Below, in pieces: positions 12,607 through 22,200 of a stretch of DNA of 31,798 bases. Made by a program: the position numbers and the translations under genes. Origin of the DNA: a virus; IMG/VR virus record IMGVR_UViG_3300010883_000236, positions 1 through 31,798 of that record. One strand, written 5' to 3'. The notes below the pieces were generated by a model that saw only the letters and a program-made list of their open reading frames with translations, was not told the origin of the DNA and did not search any database. Within the stretch, counting starts at the first letter, position 1, and each line of letters opens with the position of its first letter.

Positions 12607-13437
12607 ATGGCTTACGGCGCAACAACACCAAAACTAGAGGCAATCAACCAGATGTTGTCCACCATTGGGCAAGCACGGGTAGCTACCCTGCAAACCTCTG
12701 GTGAAGCTTATGATGCTCAGAAGATTTTAGAAGAAGTAGACAAAGCCGTTCAGTCTGAAGGTTGGCATTTCAATAGACTCTACAATGAGAAGCTTTATAA
12801 AGGCACAGGTACTCTTGCTATAGATGCAATTGCTACTAATGTAAATGTCACTACACAGAAACCTCATTACCTTATCAAGGGTGAGAAGATTACCGTTGGA
12901 ATTATAACCGATGTAACTGTTTCGTCGGTCACGACTGCGGATACCTTTGTGGCTGACCAAACAGTTACCGGGACTGATATTATTTATGCTAATCGTGTGG
13001 TAACCCCTACGACTGCCTTACTGGTAGACTTAAATATTTATGATTATAATAATGCCGACCCCATAGTTAGGGGTAAGTTTATTTATGATAAGAGTGGAGG
13101 AACCTATGAATTTAATGACGATCTAACAGCAGTTGTTGTATATCAGGTTCCATTTGAACAGTCAGAGTCAGGAGAGCCTGCGCTTCCTGAGTATGCTCGG
13201 CGGTTTATTACGATGAGAGCCGCTAGAGTGTTTGCCCAGCGTCATGTTGGTGACCCTCAATTACTTCAATTTTGTATTCAAGAAGAGCGGGATGCCTACA
13301 CCCAGTTTCTCCAAGCGGAAGCCGACAATTCTGACATCTCTATCTTTGATTCGGCACTTCCTTATTACACAGTAGCAAGGAATTCTAGCTCAAACATAGC
13401 ACCCATTAGCAGTCTTTACAGAGTGAAACCAGTATAA
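12607..13437 (+). CDS. Tail tubular protein A (T7 gp11-like)
   Basis: A 276-aa protein (T7 gp11 is 196 aa) that forms the ring between portal and nozzle. The N-terminus KLEAINQMLSTIGQARVATL and the following AQKILEEVDKAVQSEGWHFN are the family hallmarks, and PALPEYARRFITMRAARVFAQRHVGD is the conserved C-terminal helix block. The extra length is a β-rich segment of about 80 residues in the middle (around residues 75-160), with many Thr, Val and Asp residues. The gene starts 9 nt after the terminator's T-run with an A/T-rich leader, and its stop overlaps the next start (TAATG). Confidence 0.93.
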   Translation: MAYGATTPKLEAINQMLSTIGQARVATLQTSGEAYDAQKILEEVDKAVQSEGWHFNRLYNEKLYKGTGTLAIDAIATNVNVTTQKPHYLIKGEKITVGIITDVTVSSVTTADTFVADQTVTGTDIIYANRVVTPTTALLVDLNIYDYNNADPIVRGKFIYDKSGGTYEFNDDLTAVVVYQVPFEQSESGEPALPEYARRFITMRAARVFAQRHVGDPQLLQFCIQEERDAYTQFLQAEADNSDISIFDSALPYYTVARNSSSNIAPISSLYRVKPV

Positions 13438-16400
13438 TGCCTATTGTTAAATATGCAGTTACTAATTTGTCACAAGGGGCGAGCCAGCAAGCTGAGTCTC
13501 AAAGGTTCCCGTCCCAAGCGGCTGAACAAATTAACGGTTACTCATCCCACATTAAGGGATTAGTTAAGCGTCCGCCGCTAAAGCATGTTGCGGAGGTCGA
13601 TGTCAATGCGGGTTCAGCAACTCAATCTTTTCTTCATGTAACCCATCGAGATGCTGACGAGAGATTTGCCGTAGTTATTAACAAGGGGACTGAGGTTGAC
13701 ATTACAGGGGTGGGTACATCAGGTGCGGTTTTGTATTCTCAGGCTGCTCATGCGTTTTCGGTAGGAGATCAGGTTCAGTTTGTCATGCTCGGCCACTCGG
13801 ATGAGATTCCCGCTGGCATCACACAGGGGGTAACTTATTTTGTTCATTCAATAGGAACCGTCTCACCGGGGAATCTATATTTTACTGTTAAAAAACTCTT
13901 AACTGATACCACATTCATCAAGCTAGGGACAACAGAGCTTGTTGCTCAAGGTTTCGGAGATGCAAATGACCAATATAAAGCAGGACTCTTGATCGAGTCT
14001 ATTCAGTTAGATTCAGGAGCATGGATAGATGGTGTCATCACTATTCGGTTCGATGATACGGTAGGTCATACCTATGATGTTGGTGAAAAGATCAACATGC
14101 CCTCTGATAACTGGCAGGGAAGTGCTCAATATTTTAATTGGGGTCGGTGGACTCCGTTTACTTTATTCCAGCCTGCCAAAACTTTAAGCCTCACCTCTTC
14201 AGGAACAAGTGGACAGACGTTGAGAGCCAATGAGCTTGCCAATAAGTTTTGGTTACGACACCAAGACGCTTGGGTTTACTCTAAGGCTGCGAACTACGGG
14301 TTGTTTATTGATGGTGATCAACTTTTCTTTGAGACCAATGCTGAAGGAACAGGACTAGGAGATAAGCTCGTCAGAAAAGAATTAGCGATGAGTGATATCA
14401 TTGGGTTTACCCATAAAGCAGTTCGCTTTTCTGTTAGTGGTAATGTCCTCACTAAGACAGACGGCACTTTAGATTGTACCACGCTTGCCAATGGTTTGCT
14501 TATTAAGATTGGCAATGCAGCTAATAATCCCCGTGCTATTATTATCTCAACGACTACCAACACCATTACGGTTGCTGAAAATGTTAACCTCACGGGAGCA
14601 GTTGAAGATAACTCTGGGGAAAGCTCTTACTTCCTGAAGTATTGGAGCAGCGTAAACAATTCCCAAGCCCAGAGATACTTTGCCCAGAGTGATTATCGTA
14701 CCGCAGGGTCAATCGTTAAGATTGGTGATGCTGGGGGGACTTGCACGGTCTACGGTGGTAGCAAGGGAGTAGGGCCGTATGTTTTTGATTTAGATACAGG
14801 AGCTAAGTATGATGTCGATGTCGATGACCGGCTAGGCATCAATCCCTATAAATATCTTCTGGCTATTAGCGATCCTTCACAGGATATCAAGGCTAAGACT
14901 ATTGGAGACACCACATTCTTAATCAACAAGACGATAGCCACTAGAGAGTCTTCATGGTCAGCTAATTATAGGAGATATGAAGCCTTCATCACCGTTCGAC
15001 AGGCTGACTACGCAAAGTATTATAAGATCAAGATAGGGACTGATGCCATTGAAGCTGCACAACCTGAGATTGGAGAAACCACAGCAACTAAATCGTACAC
15101 CACATTGTACGGAGCAACTGTATCTTCCCAAACTTATAACAACTGCGACAAAGCGGTCTCCCGCCCTATCTGTCGGGTTCAACATACAATAGCTGGAGTA
15201 GGTAACTCGACTTTGATTAGGCTGATGCAGAACTTTCAGTTTGGTTATGGAGTTACTCAAGGTGGGGATGACAGACCTAACGCAGTCTTTGCTAGTTGGG
15301 GAACTGATTCTAAAAGCTTAATGCCCAACGCAGAGGGAGGTGCTTTCTTAGAATCATCTAAGCAAGACCTTCGCAGAGCACAGATGGGTATTGATTTAGA
15401 TAAGTGGCAGAATGAGAAGGGAGCTTACCAGCAGGCTCACCAAGATACTGATCGAGTGGCTCTTTATTATAACCCAACTGAGTCCCAGATATTTCTTTGG
15501 ATTAACTTCTATTGGGGGGACAATAACTATGCCGACAACACAAAGAATCCTTTTAACAATCTGACCACCGTCCGAGACCTTCAAACTTTCTTTAATAATA
15601 ATGCTGTTGGCGATGATTGGGAGATTCTTCTTTGTGATGCGGATGGGCTTGTTTCAACTGATGACGATTATGATTCTGAAACAGTCAGTACACTCGATGA
15701 CATTTTCTTAGATCAAGAACTTGGATCACAGGAAGCAGCAGAAGAACAGGAGTATCGTGATAAAGTTAGAACCGTTTATCCTTATGAAGGCGATGATTAC
15801 TCATGGGGTCTGGATTTCATTGTTAGGGAGACGGGTTACCGCTTCGTAAAAGTTGGACAATTTGAAGAGTACATGAAGATCGGGTTGCAGAATCCTGACT
15901 GCCCCACCCATAGGTTCTTGGATGAGAACCGAGACAGAACCAGCACAGATGGGGCTTCTGGAACAGGAACCCAAACGGGTCTTATCACCGGGGGGACAAC
16001 TGATGACGATTCCTCTGCTAAGTTTTACGATGGTGAGTTTTTCTATCGGAGTCCTAAGTGGACAGGGAATAAGAATCAAACCGCAGTTGGTACTGACAGG
16101 ATTGCTGAGATGCTCGCCAGTAACATGTACATCAACAACGGGCAGTATCTTGTTCATGGGGATGGAACGGCTGCTACCCTAAAACGGGCTGATGGCCGTG
16201 CTTTAACCCATTTCCAGAAAACACTTGGCGATGGTGAGGACGAGGGTCGCTTGGCACAACGAGAAGAGGGGGTTGGTTTAACTTATAATGCAGCAGACCG
16301 AAGCGTCAATGCAGGAGTTAGTCCACAAATTAATCAGGATAGGAATTTTATTCTCCAGAAGCTTAGTGATGAGACTAAGCGTGTTGGTCTCTTTGGTCAG

Positions 16401-18200
16401 GATTGGCATGTCGAACAAAAGGGGAGCACGATTGCTCTCCGCACGTTTAGTCCTACCACTAAATTTGACATCTCCGTTTCAGATGACTTAGGTGGGAACG
16501 GCTTAGAGTTGACTTACTTCGAGGTTGATGAAGCTGCAAAGCTCCCTGAGATATGTAGGCATGGCCATATAGTTAAAGTGGTGGGTAACGCTAGGGAAGA
16601 GGCAGATGATTATTACCTTGAGTTTGTTTCGGATAACAAAGACCCACAGTTTTTATCTCATGGACGGTGGAAAGAGTGTGCAGGCTTTAATATTCCTGCC
16701 GCCATTAATCCCCGGTCTCTTCCTGTAATTTTAACCAGACACTTCAGACCTAATGGTACGAAATTCTTTAAGATTGGTCATCGGGCGTTTAACGAAAGAA
16801 AGGCAGGCGACAAAAACACCAACCCAATGCCATCCTTTGTCGGAAAACCCTTAACAGATATCTTCTTGTTCAAGAACCGACTTGGTTTCATTTCTGACAG
16901 AGAGGTGTGCATGAGTGAGTCAGGTGAGTTCTTTAACTTCTTTAGACGAACCGTTGCTGCGCTGTTAGATTCAGCACCAATCAATGTTTCTGCTGCTTCA
17001 GAGCGTGTGGCAAAAATTAGCTCTGCTCTTACTTATTCCGAGAGACTGCTACTCTTTAGTGACAATCAGCAGTTCGCTTTACAGGGTGATGCCTACTTGT
17101 CCCCAAAGACAGTCAACATCACACCCACTACAGATTTCAACACAAGCACTACAGCTACTCCTGTCTTAGCCGGTAGTTCTGTATTCTTTACCTTTCCCCG
17201 AACTGGTTTTGGAGGAGTATCAGAATACTTCCTGTCGAAAGATCAGCTTGACAGCATGGACGCTAAGGATGTGACTGCTCATATCCCTAAGTACATCAAG
17301 GGAAACATCATCAAGATGGCTACATGTCCCTCAGAAGATGTCCTTGTTGTTCTGACAGATCACGCAACGGTAGCGGGAGAGAAGGCGAGGCTTTATATCT
17401 ACAAGTATTATCTAGCTGACAACAACCAGAAGGTTCAGTCTGCTTGGTTCACTTACGAGACAGGTGATCAATATTCTCAGTTTTTATCAATAGATTTTCT
17501 TGGTAACAAATTATACGCTGTAATCAAGCGAGGCAATGAAGTCTATATTGAATCACTTCTCTTTGAAGATGCCCAGATAGATACTGGTAAGGATTATCAG
17601 ATTCTTTTGGATCGAAGAATCACTAAGGCATCAGGAGATAATACTGTAGTTTTTGCTACGGGTAACACAACCATAACTCTTCCGTATGCTCCATCCGCTG
17701 CGTTCACGGTCATGAAGGCTGACAACACTCCGCTGACTGCCACTTCAGTAACCAGCACAACTGCGGTTTTCAATGGGGTTGATCTGACAGGGCAGGAGTT
17801 AATCATGGGCGAGCCTTACACGATGACCTACGAATTATCTCGTCCGTTCCTGCGGAAGAAACTTCAGGGAGATAGCAAAGGAACCCTCTTGGGAGGAAGG
17901 CATCAACTAGCAAGGGGAACTCTAGAATTTACTAACGCCAGATCGTTCAGCGTGGCTGTCACGCATCAGCCCCAGAATGTTTCTGTTAGCAGTAGTCACA
18001 GTTTTAATGGTGTGGAGTTGGGGTATGCAAGTGGAGTGGAAGGATCAAGCGTATTATCTCAAGGATTTTATTCCTTTGGGATTCAGGGAAAAAATGATAA
18101 GGTGGATATTACCTTGAGCAACGCCACGCCTTATCCTTCAGACTTTTTAAGTATAGACTATGAAGGCCGCGCGTATTCTAGAGGAACCCGTTGGGGGTAG
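13437..18200 (+). CDS. Tail tubular protein B / nozzle (T7 gp12-like), greatly enlarged
   Basis: A 1587-aa nozzle protein, twice T7 gp12 (794 aa). The family core is clear at the N-terminus (VTNLSQGASQQAESQRFPSQAAEQINGY), around residues 463-510 (DRLGINPYKYLLAISD, TIGDTTFLINKT) and from about 1090 (INPRSLPVILTRHF, then KNRLGFISDREVCMSESGEFFNFFRRT, RLLLFSDNQQFALQ and AHIPKYIKGNI). Extra sequence lies at about residues 90-450, where a GDQVQFVMLGHSDEIPAG-type β segment occurs, and at about 560-1000, a long polar, Asp/Gly/Thr-rich stretch. These inserts probably form surface domains on the nozzle. No frameshift is evident. Its end overlaps the next gene by 41 nt. Confidence 0.92.
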   Translation: MPIVKYAVTNLSQGASQQAESQRFPSQAAEQINGYSSHIKGLVKRPPLKHVAEVDVNAGSATQSFLHVTHRDADERFAVVINKGTEVDITGVGTSGAVLYSQAAHAFSVGDQVQFVMLGHSDEIPAGITQGVTYFVHSIGTVSPGNLYFTVKKLLTDTTFIKLGTTELVAQGFGDANDQYKAGLLIESIQLDSGAWIDGVITIRFDDTVGHTYDVGEKINMPSDNWQGSAQYFNWGRWTPFTLFQPAKTLSLTSSGTSGQTLRANELANKFWLRHQDAWVYSKAANYGLFIDGDQLFFETNAEGTGLGDKLVRKELAMSDIIGFTHKAVRFSVSGNVLTKTDGTLDCTTLANGLLIKIGNAANNPRAIIISTTTNTITVAENVNLTGAVEDNSGESSYFLKYWSSVNNSQAQRYFAQSDYRTAGSIVKIGDAGGTCTVYGGSKGVGPYVFDLDTGAKYDVDVDDRLGINPYKYLLAISDPSQDIKAKTIGDTTFLINKTIATRESSWSANYRRYEAFITVRQADYAKYYKIKIGTDAIEAAQPEIGETTATKSYTTLYGATVSSQTYNNCDKAVSRPICRVQHTIAGVGNSTLIRLMQNFQFGYGVTQGGDDRPNAVFASWGTDSKSLMPNAEGGAFLESSKQDLRRAQMGIDLDKWQNEKGAYQQAHQDTDRVALYYNPTESQIFLWINFYWGDNNYADNTKNPFNNLTTVRDLQTFFNNNAVGDDWEILLCDADGLVSTDDDYDSETVSTLDDIFLDQELGSQEAAEEQEYRDKVRTVYPYEGDDYSWGLDFIVRETGYRFVKVGQFEEYMKIGLQNPDCPTHRFLDENRDRTSTDGASGTGTQTGLITGGTTDDDSSAKFYDGEFFYRSPKWTGNKNQTAVGTDRIAEMLASNMYINNGQYLVHGDGTAATLKRADGRALTHFQKTLGDGEDEGRLAQREEGVGLTYNAADRSVNAGVSPQINQDRNFILQKLSDETKRVGLFGQDWHVEQKGSTIALRTFSPTTKFDISVSDDLGGNGLELTYFEVDEAAKLPEICRHGHIVKVVGNAREEADDYYLEFVSDNKDPQFLSHGRWKECAGFNIPAAINPRSLPVILTRHFRPNGTKFFKIGHRAFNERKAGDKNTNPMPSFVGKPLTDIFLFKNRLGFISDREVCMSESGEFFNFFRRTVAALLDSAPINVSAASERVAKISSALTYSERLLLFSDNQQFALQGDAYLSPKTVNITPTTDFNTSTTATPVLAGSSVFFTFPRTGFGGVSEYFLSKDQLDSMDAKDVTAHIPKYIKGNIIKMATCPSEDVLVVLTDHATVAGEKARLYIYKYYLADNNQKVQSAWFTYETGDQYSQFLSIDFLGNKLYAVIKRGNEVYIESLLFEDAQIDTGKDYQILLDRRITKASGDNTVVFATGNTTITLPYAPSAAFTVMKADNTPLTATSVTSTTAVFNGVDLTGQELIMGEPYTMTYELSRPFLRKKLQGDSKGTLLGGRHQLARGTLEFTNARSFSVAVTHQPQNVSVSSSHSFNGVELGYASGVEGSSVLSQGFYSFGIQGKNDKVDITLSNATPYPSDFLSIDYEGRAYSRGTRWG

Positions 18201-18681
18201 ATGGGACTACGGATTAGCTTATGTTACATACAGTAATATCGGAGATGCCGCACATGTCGCAGCCAACTTACGCGCTGCCGACAGGGCAGAGCTTGCTGCC
18301 GTCTCAAGGATCACTCCTTTACGCATCATTGAAGATGGAATCCTTGAGTCCAGCAGAGTTCACACCGTCTGGATCAAGGAATCAGGAAACCCCTGCGCCA
18401 TCTTTGGTGTTCGTGACTCTGGCCATCCCGGCCTTGGCGTTGTCTGGCTCCTCGGAACTGATGATCTCTTTAAATATGCCCATAAATTCCTTAGAAACTC
18501 CCGCCCGTGGGTAGATGTACTACATAATGAGTTTAAGGTTTTATTTAATGTCATTGACGAAAGACAGGATGTCTATATTAAATGGCTTAGATGGGTGGGC
18601 TTTGATTTTGTTAGGAATTTTGAGAACTACGGAGTAGAAGGAAAAGATTTTAGGTTATTTTTAAGACATCATGCTACTTGA
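18160..18681 (+). CDS. Internal virion protein A (T7 gp13-like, GNAT-like fold)
   Basis: A 173-aa protein (T7 gp13 is 138 aa). ANLRAADRAELAAV near residues 36-49, then NPCAIFGVRDSGHPGLGVVWLLGTDDLFKYAHKFLRNSRPWVDVL and YIKWLRWVGFDFVRN, follow the pattern of the gp13 family, which resembles N-acetyltransferases. In T7 it is needed for internal core assembly; enzymatic activity is not established. The start is ATG 18160, 41 nt inside the nozzle gene. No in-frame start closer to the nozzle stop is obvious before the conserved part. It overlaps the next gene by 11 nt. Confidence 0.85.
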   Translation: MKAARILEEPVGGRWDYGLAYVTYSNIGDAAHVAANLRAADRAELAAVSRITPLRIIEDGILESSRVHTVWIKESGNPCAIFGVRDSGHPGLGVVWLLGTDDLFKYAHKFLRNSRPWVDVLHNEFKVLFNVIDERQDVYIKWLRWVGFDFVRNFENYGVEGKDFRLFLRHHAT

Positions 18682-19291
18682 GATTACGCCAATATTAGCT
18701 TGCGAGCCGACAACGATAGCGATGGCTGTCATGTCGATAGCAAGTGCTGCTGTCCAGTATGCAGGAGCCAAGCAGCAGGCGGCTGCAACTGAGAAGCACC
18801 AGAATCTAGTTGGTGAGAACATGCGTGAGCAACATGCTCTTCAAATCACACACCTCAGTACAGATCAGCGTGATAAGCTGGACGCTGCCGCTAGAGTCCG
18901 TGAGCAATACCTTAAGAAATCTATGCAAGTAGCTGGTAGAGCTAGAGCAGCAGGGGGAGAAGCGGGCATAGCAGGAGATAGCTTACAGTTAGCATATCAA
19001 GAGTTTGACCGGCATGACGCTGAATTCCTAGAGGCTTCTTACATGAAGACAGAGCTAGGGATAGCGAAGTTTGACAGAGATTTGGATTACCTGAATCTCA
19101 GCACTACGTCTAGGTTGGTGTCCAACTACAGTCCCATCAATCAACCAGCAGGAGCAGCCTACGCTCTTAAAGGCGCGATGGGGGCCGTTGGGGCTTATGA
19201 CAATTACCTGACCCGTAATCCTAAGTTAAAAACACCTGATGCAATAGGGGCTGAAGCTAGAGCTTCTGGGCTGGTTGAGGGACTAGGATAA
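18671..19291 (+). CDS. Internal virion protein B (T7 gp14-like)
   Basis: A 206-aa protein (T7 gp14 is 196 aa) that, in T7, is ejected and forms a channel in the outer membrane. The N-terminal hydrophobic segment TIAMAVMSIASAAVQYAGAKQQAAA (residues about 16-40) and the following long helix with RVREQYLKKSMQVAGRARAAGGEAGIAGDS and EFLEASYMKTELGIAKFDRDL are typical; the AxGEAGVxGxS pattern is a family signature. Position after the gp13-like gene and before two very large proteins agrees. It overlaps its neighbours at both ends, and the stop shares bases with the next ATG (TAATG). Confidence 0.9.
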   Translation: MLLEITPILACEPTTIAMAVMSIASAAVQYAGAKQQAAATEKHQNLVGENMREQHALQITHLSTDQRDKLDAAARVREQYLKKSMQVAGRARAAGGEAGIAGDSLQLAYQEFDRHDAEFLEASYMKTELGIAKFDRDLDYLNLSTTSRLVSNYSPINQPAGAAYALKGAMGAVGAYDNYLTRNPKLKTPDAIGAEARASGLVEGLG

Positions 19292-22200
19292 TGGCAGCTA
19301 AAAGGAAAAGACTTCAAGGAACCCCTACGGAATACTTAGGGGCCGTCCCGGTTCACCAACCTAAAGGGGGTAGTCCTATGTCTATCCAAGGGCAAGCCCG
19401 TCCCGCTAGAGGGGCTAATGCACTACAACAACTCGGCGCTGTTCTTGAACCGCTCAATAAATCAATTGGTCAGTTCATGAATAACCGCTCTGGAAGAGCA
19501 GAGATTGAGGCTAATCAGTATTATTCCGAGATGGAAGCAGCTATGCGGGATGGTTCCTATGACATCCAATCAGCTTTAAAGAAGGCAGGCTTTTCACAAT
19601 GGGATAACCCATACATCTACCGAAACCAACTGATTAACCTAGCTGGAAACGAAGCTTACAAAGATGCTGATCGCCTTCAAGGTAACGCCGAGTTCATAAA
19701 GGAAGTCTTTGCGCTGAAAAATACCACAAGCTTTGAAGATTATGAACAGGCACTCATTGGAGTAGCAGAGAAGCATCGGCTAAACTTCAGCAAACCCAAA
19801 AATGAAAAGGTAGGTGCGTATTGGGATGTTGGGTATGTTCCTAAGTGGCTAGAAGCACGGAGAAAACTTATTGCGCCTCATTTAGCAGATAAAAAGAAAG
19901 CGCAACAGGTCGAAATCAGGCAGACTTTCTATGAGTCAGGTCGTAATGCCCTTTTAAATAGCATCACTAACTATGGTGCAGTTGATCCTGCCACAGGGAA
20001 GCCGCACGGGATTACTGAGTTTAAAAAGTTTATCTCTGACCAATGGGCAACGCAGGCAGGACATGATCATTCTCTTAATGGAGCAGTTTTTAAAGAGATG
20101 GTCATGCCTGTCTTTAAGACTCTGATTGATCAGCAGCCCCACAGACTTGATGAGCTAGGGAAGGTGTTTGAAGAGGTTGTGGGGATGACGCGACTCACTA
20201 AAGAAGGCTCAAGGGTTTCTATGTTTAACCGCATAGATGATACCGAAAACGGCACATACGAATTCTGGGGAGAACGAGAAGCCGCTTCGGCAAAAGCGTA
20301 TGCCTTTCAAACCAAAGCAAGGGAGGATGCGTTCAATCGAACTAAAAAGATGCTCGTATCTGACATAAATAATTGGCCGGACATTCCTGAATTGGCTGCG
20401 TTAGATGTTAGTTGGCCTCCTAGAGATGGAGCCGAGATACGAAAGATTGCTCTAGCACTCCAGAAAACAAACCGTTATAGCGGTCTTCACTTGGCCGAAG
20501 ACAAGCTCCATAACGACAACACCTTTCGAGACCTTGTTCAGTTGGCAACGGATTCTGTTACTGAGACAAAAAAGACGAGGTACAAAAATGAAGGAGATTT
20601 TGAAGATGAGTTGCTGCTTCACATGTCACGGCAACTTGAAGATTTCCAAACAGAAGCCGACCTCCCCTATTGGGATGAAGTACAAAATATGTTTAGGGAC
20701 GCACTCAAGGGATCGGAGTCGCTACCTGACGCAATCAAGCGAGCCGAGAACCTACTGGAAACAAAAGATTTTTTAGAAGGGTTTAGAAAGCAGAACCCTA
20801 CTTTTACTGAAGAGGGTATTAAGATTGAGACTGCTATTACGCATTTCCTTTGGGAAGAGGCGGCTGGACTCGGTGTTGAGGAAACGAAAACCCTCATCCA
20901 GATCGCCAACAATCTTTCAACTGGCAAGCTGACGGATGACATGAAGGGATGGCACAGCCCTACTTCAATTTTAGAACAGTTGAGAGAGATTCAATCGGAG
21001 TCTTTCCCCGGTGAATTAGATGTAGAGCTAGGTCGAGCGATGGTTCTCTTAGAGGAACACATGGCCGTTGAAGATCAGTTTGAAGCCTTTGCAGCTAATG
21101 CTGAGAACCTTGTGGTCGAGGCAATCAATGGATCGGGTAACGCAGTAATGATGAATGAGGTTATTCCTGCAAATCTCTATAAATCCGATAAGTTAAACGC
21201 GAAGATTACAGGCATAAATATTTCTACTAATACTGTTACAACTTCCCAAAGAAAAGCAGCCACTCTAACAATGGAGATGGTCTTGCGGGACGCTCATAAG
21301 TTTGCTCGTGGAGAGCTTGCTAAGTATCAACGGCAACATCCCAACAAAGAAGAAAGAGATGTGCATTTTGAAGAGCAGGGTGAAGAAGCAATAAATACGA
21401 AAGTTAGAAACTACGTTAGAGATCGAGCTACGATCTATGCGTCTCGTTACAACGACCATGTGAGGCAGGATTCAGAGGAGCAGGAGGAGTTTAAAAGGAA
21501 GACAATAAACACCCTCCCCGCGCAGTTGAGGCAGACTGAGATGGAGCAACAGGCAGATGAGGAGGCACTACAAGAACTGATTGTTGCCCCCGGTTCTCCT
21601 AACGGCCCAACTCCAGCGCAGCAGCCGGGAGAAGAAGAACCGGCAGAGCCGTCATCAGCCGGGGATATCGCTCGCAGCCGCAGAGCCTCGGCATATTCTA
21701 AGCCGCAACAGCCAACGACAAATAAACAGTACCGAGACCGCGAAAGCTCGGCTTCAACTTCGTCGGCTGCTGAGTATTTTACGGGAGAAGCGGGACTAGA
21801 TCGGTGGTCTAAATTAGAAAAAGTTCAAGAGATTCGTGAAACTCAAACCCAAGAGCTTATTGCAGACACTCTGGCTGCTCAATACGAATACGATGCAGCA
21901 AAAGAAGTCGGTGATATATCTAAAATGGCGGGAGCGAAGAAGGATATTAAAGCGAAACAAGATAGCCTTAGGGCAATGATTCTTTTAAATGACGCACTCC
22001 CTTGGAAAACTTTTGTTGAGAACGGTAAGATCAAACCTACCCTTGTGCTGCCCCTAGAATCTGGTGGTCAAACTTATGAGCTACCTTTTGACGTTAAAGA
22101 TATCCGTTTCAACAATCACCTGATGATTAACAATTGGGGTGGATTTCAGGAGATTGAAGATGTTGTCGATAAGTGGGAGGAAGCGATGATCGGGGCGACC

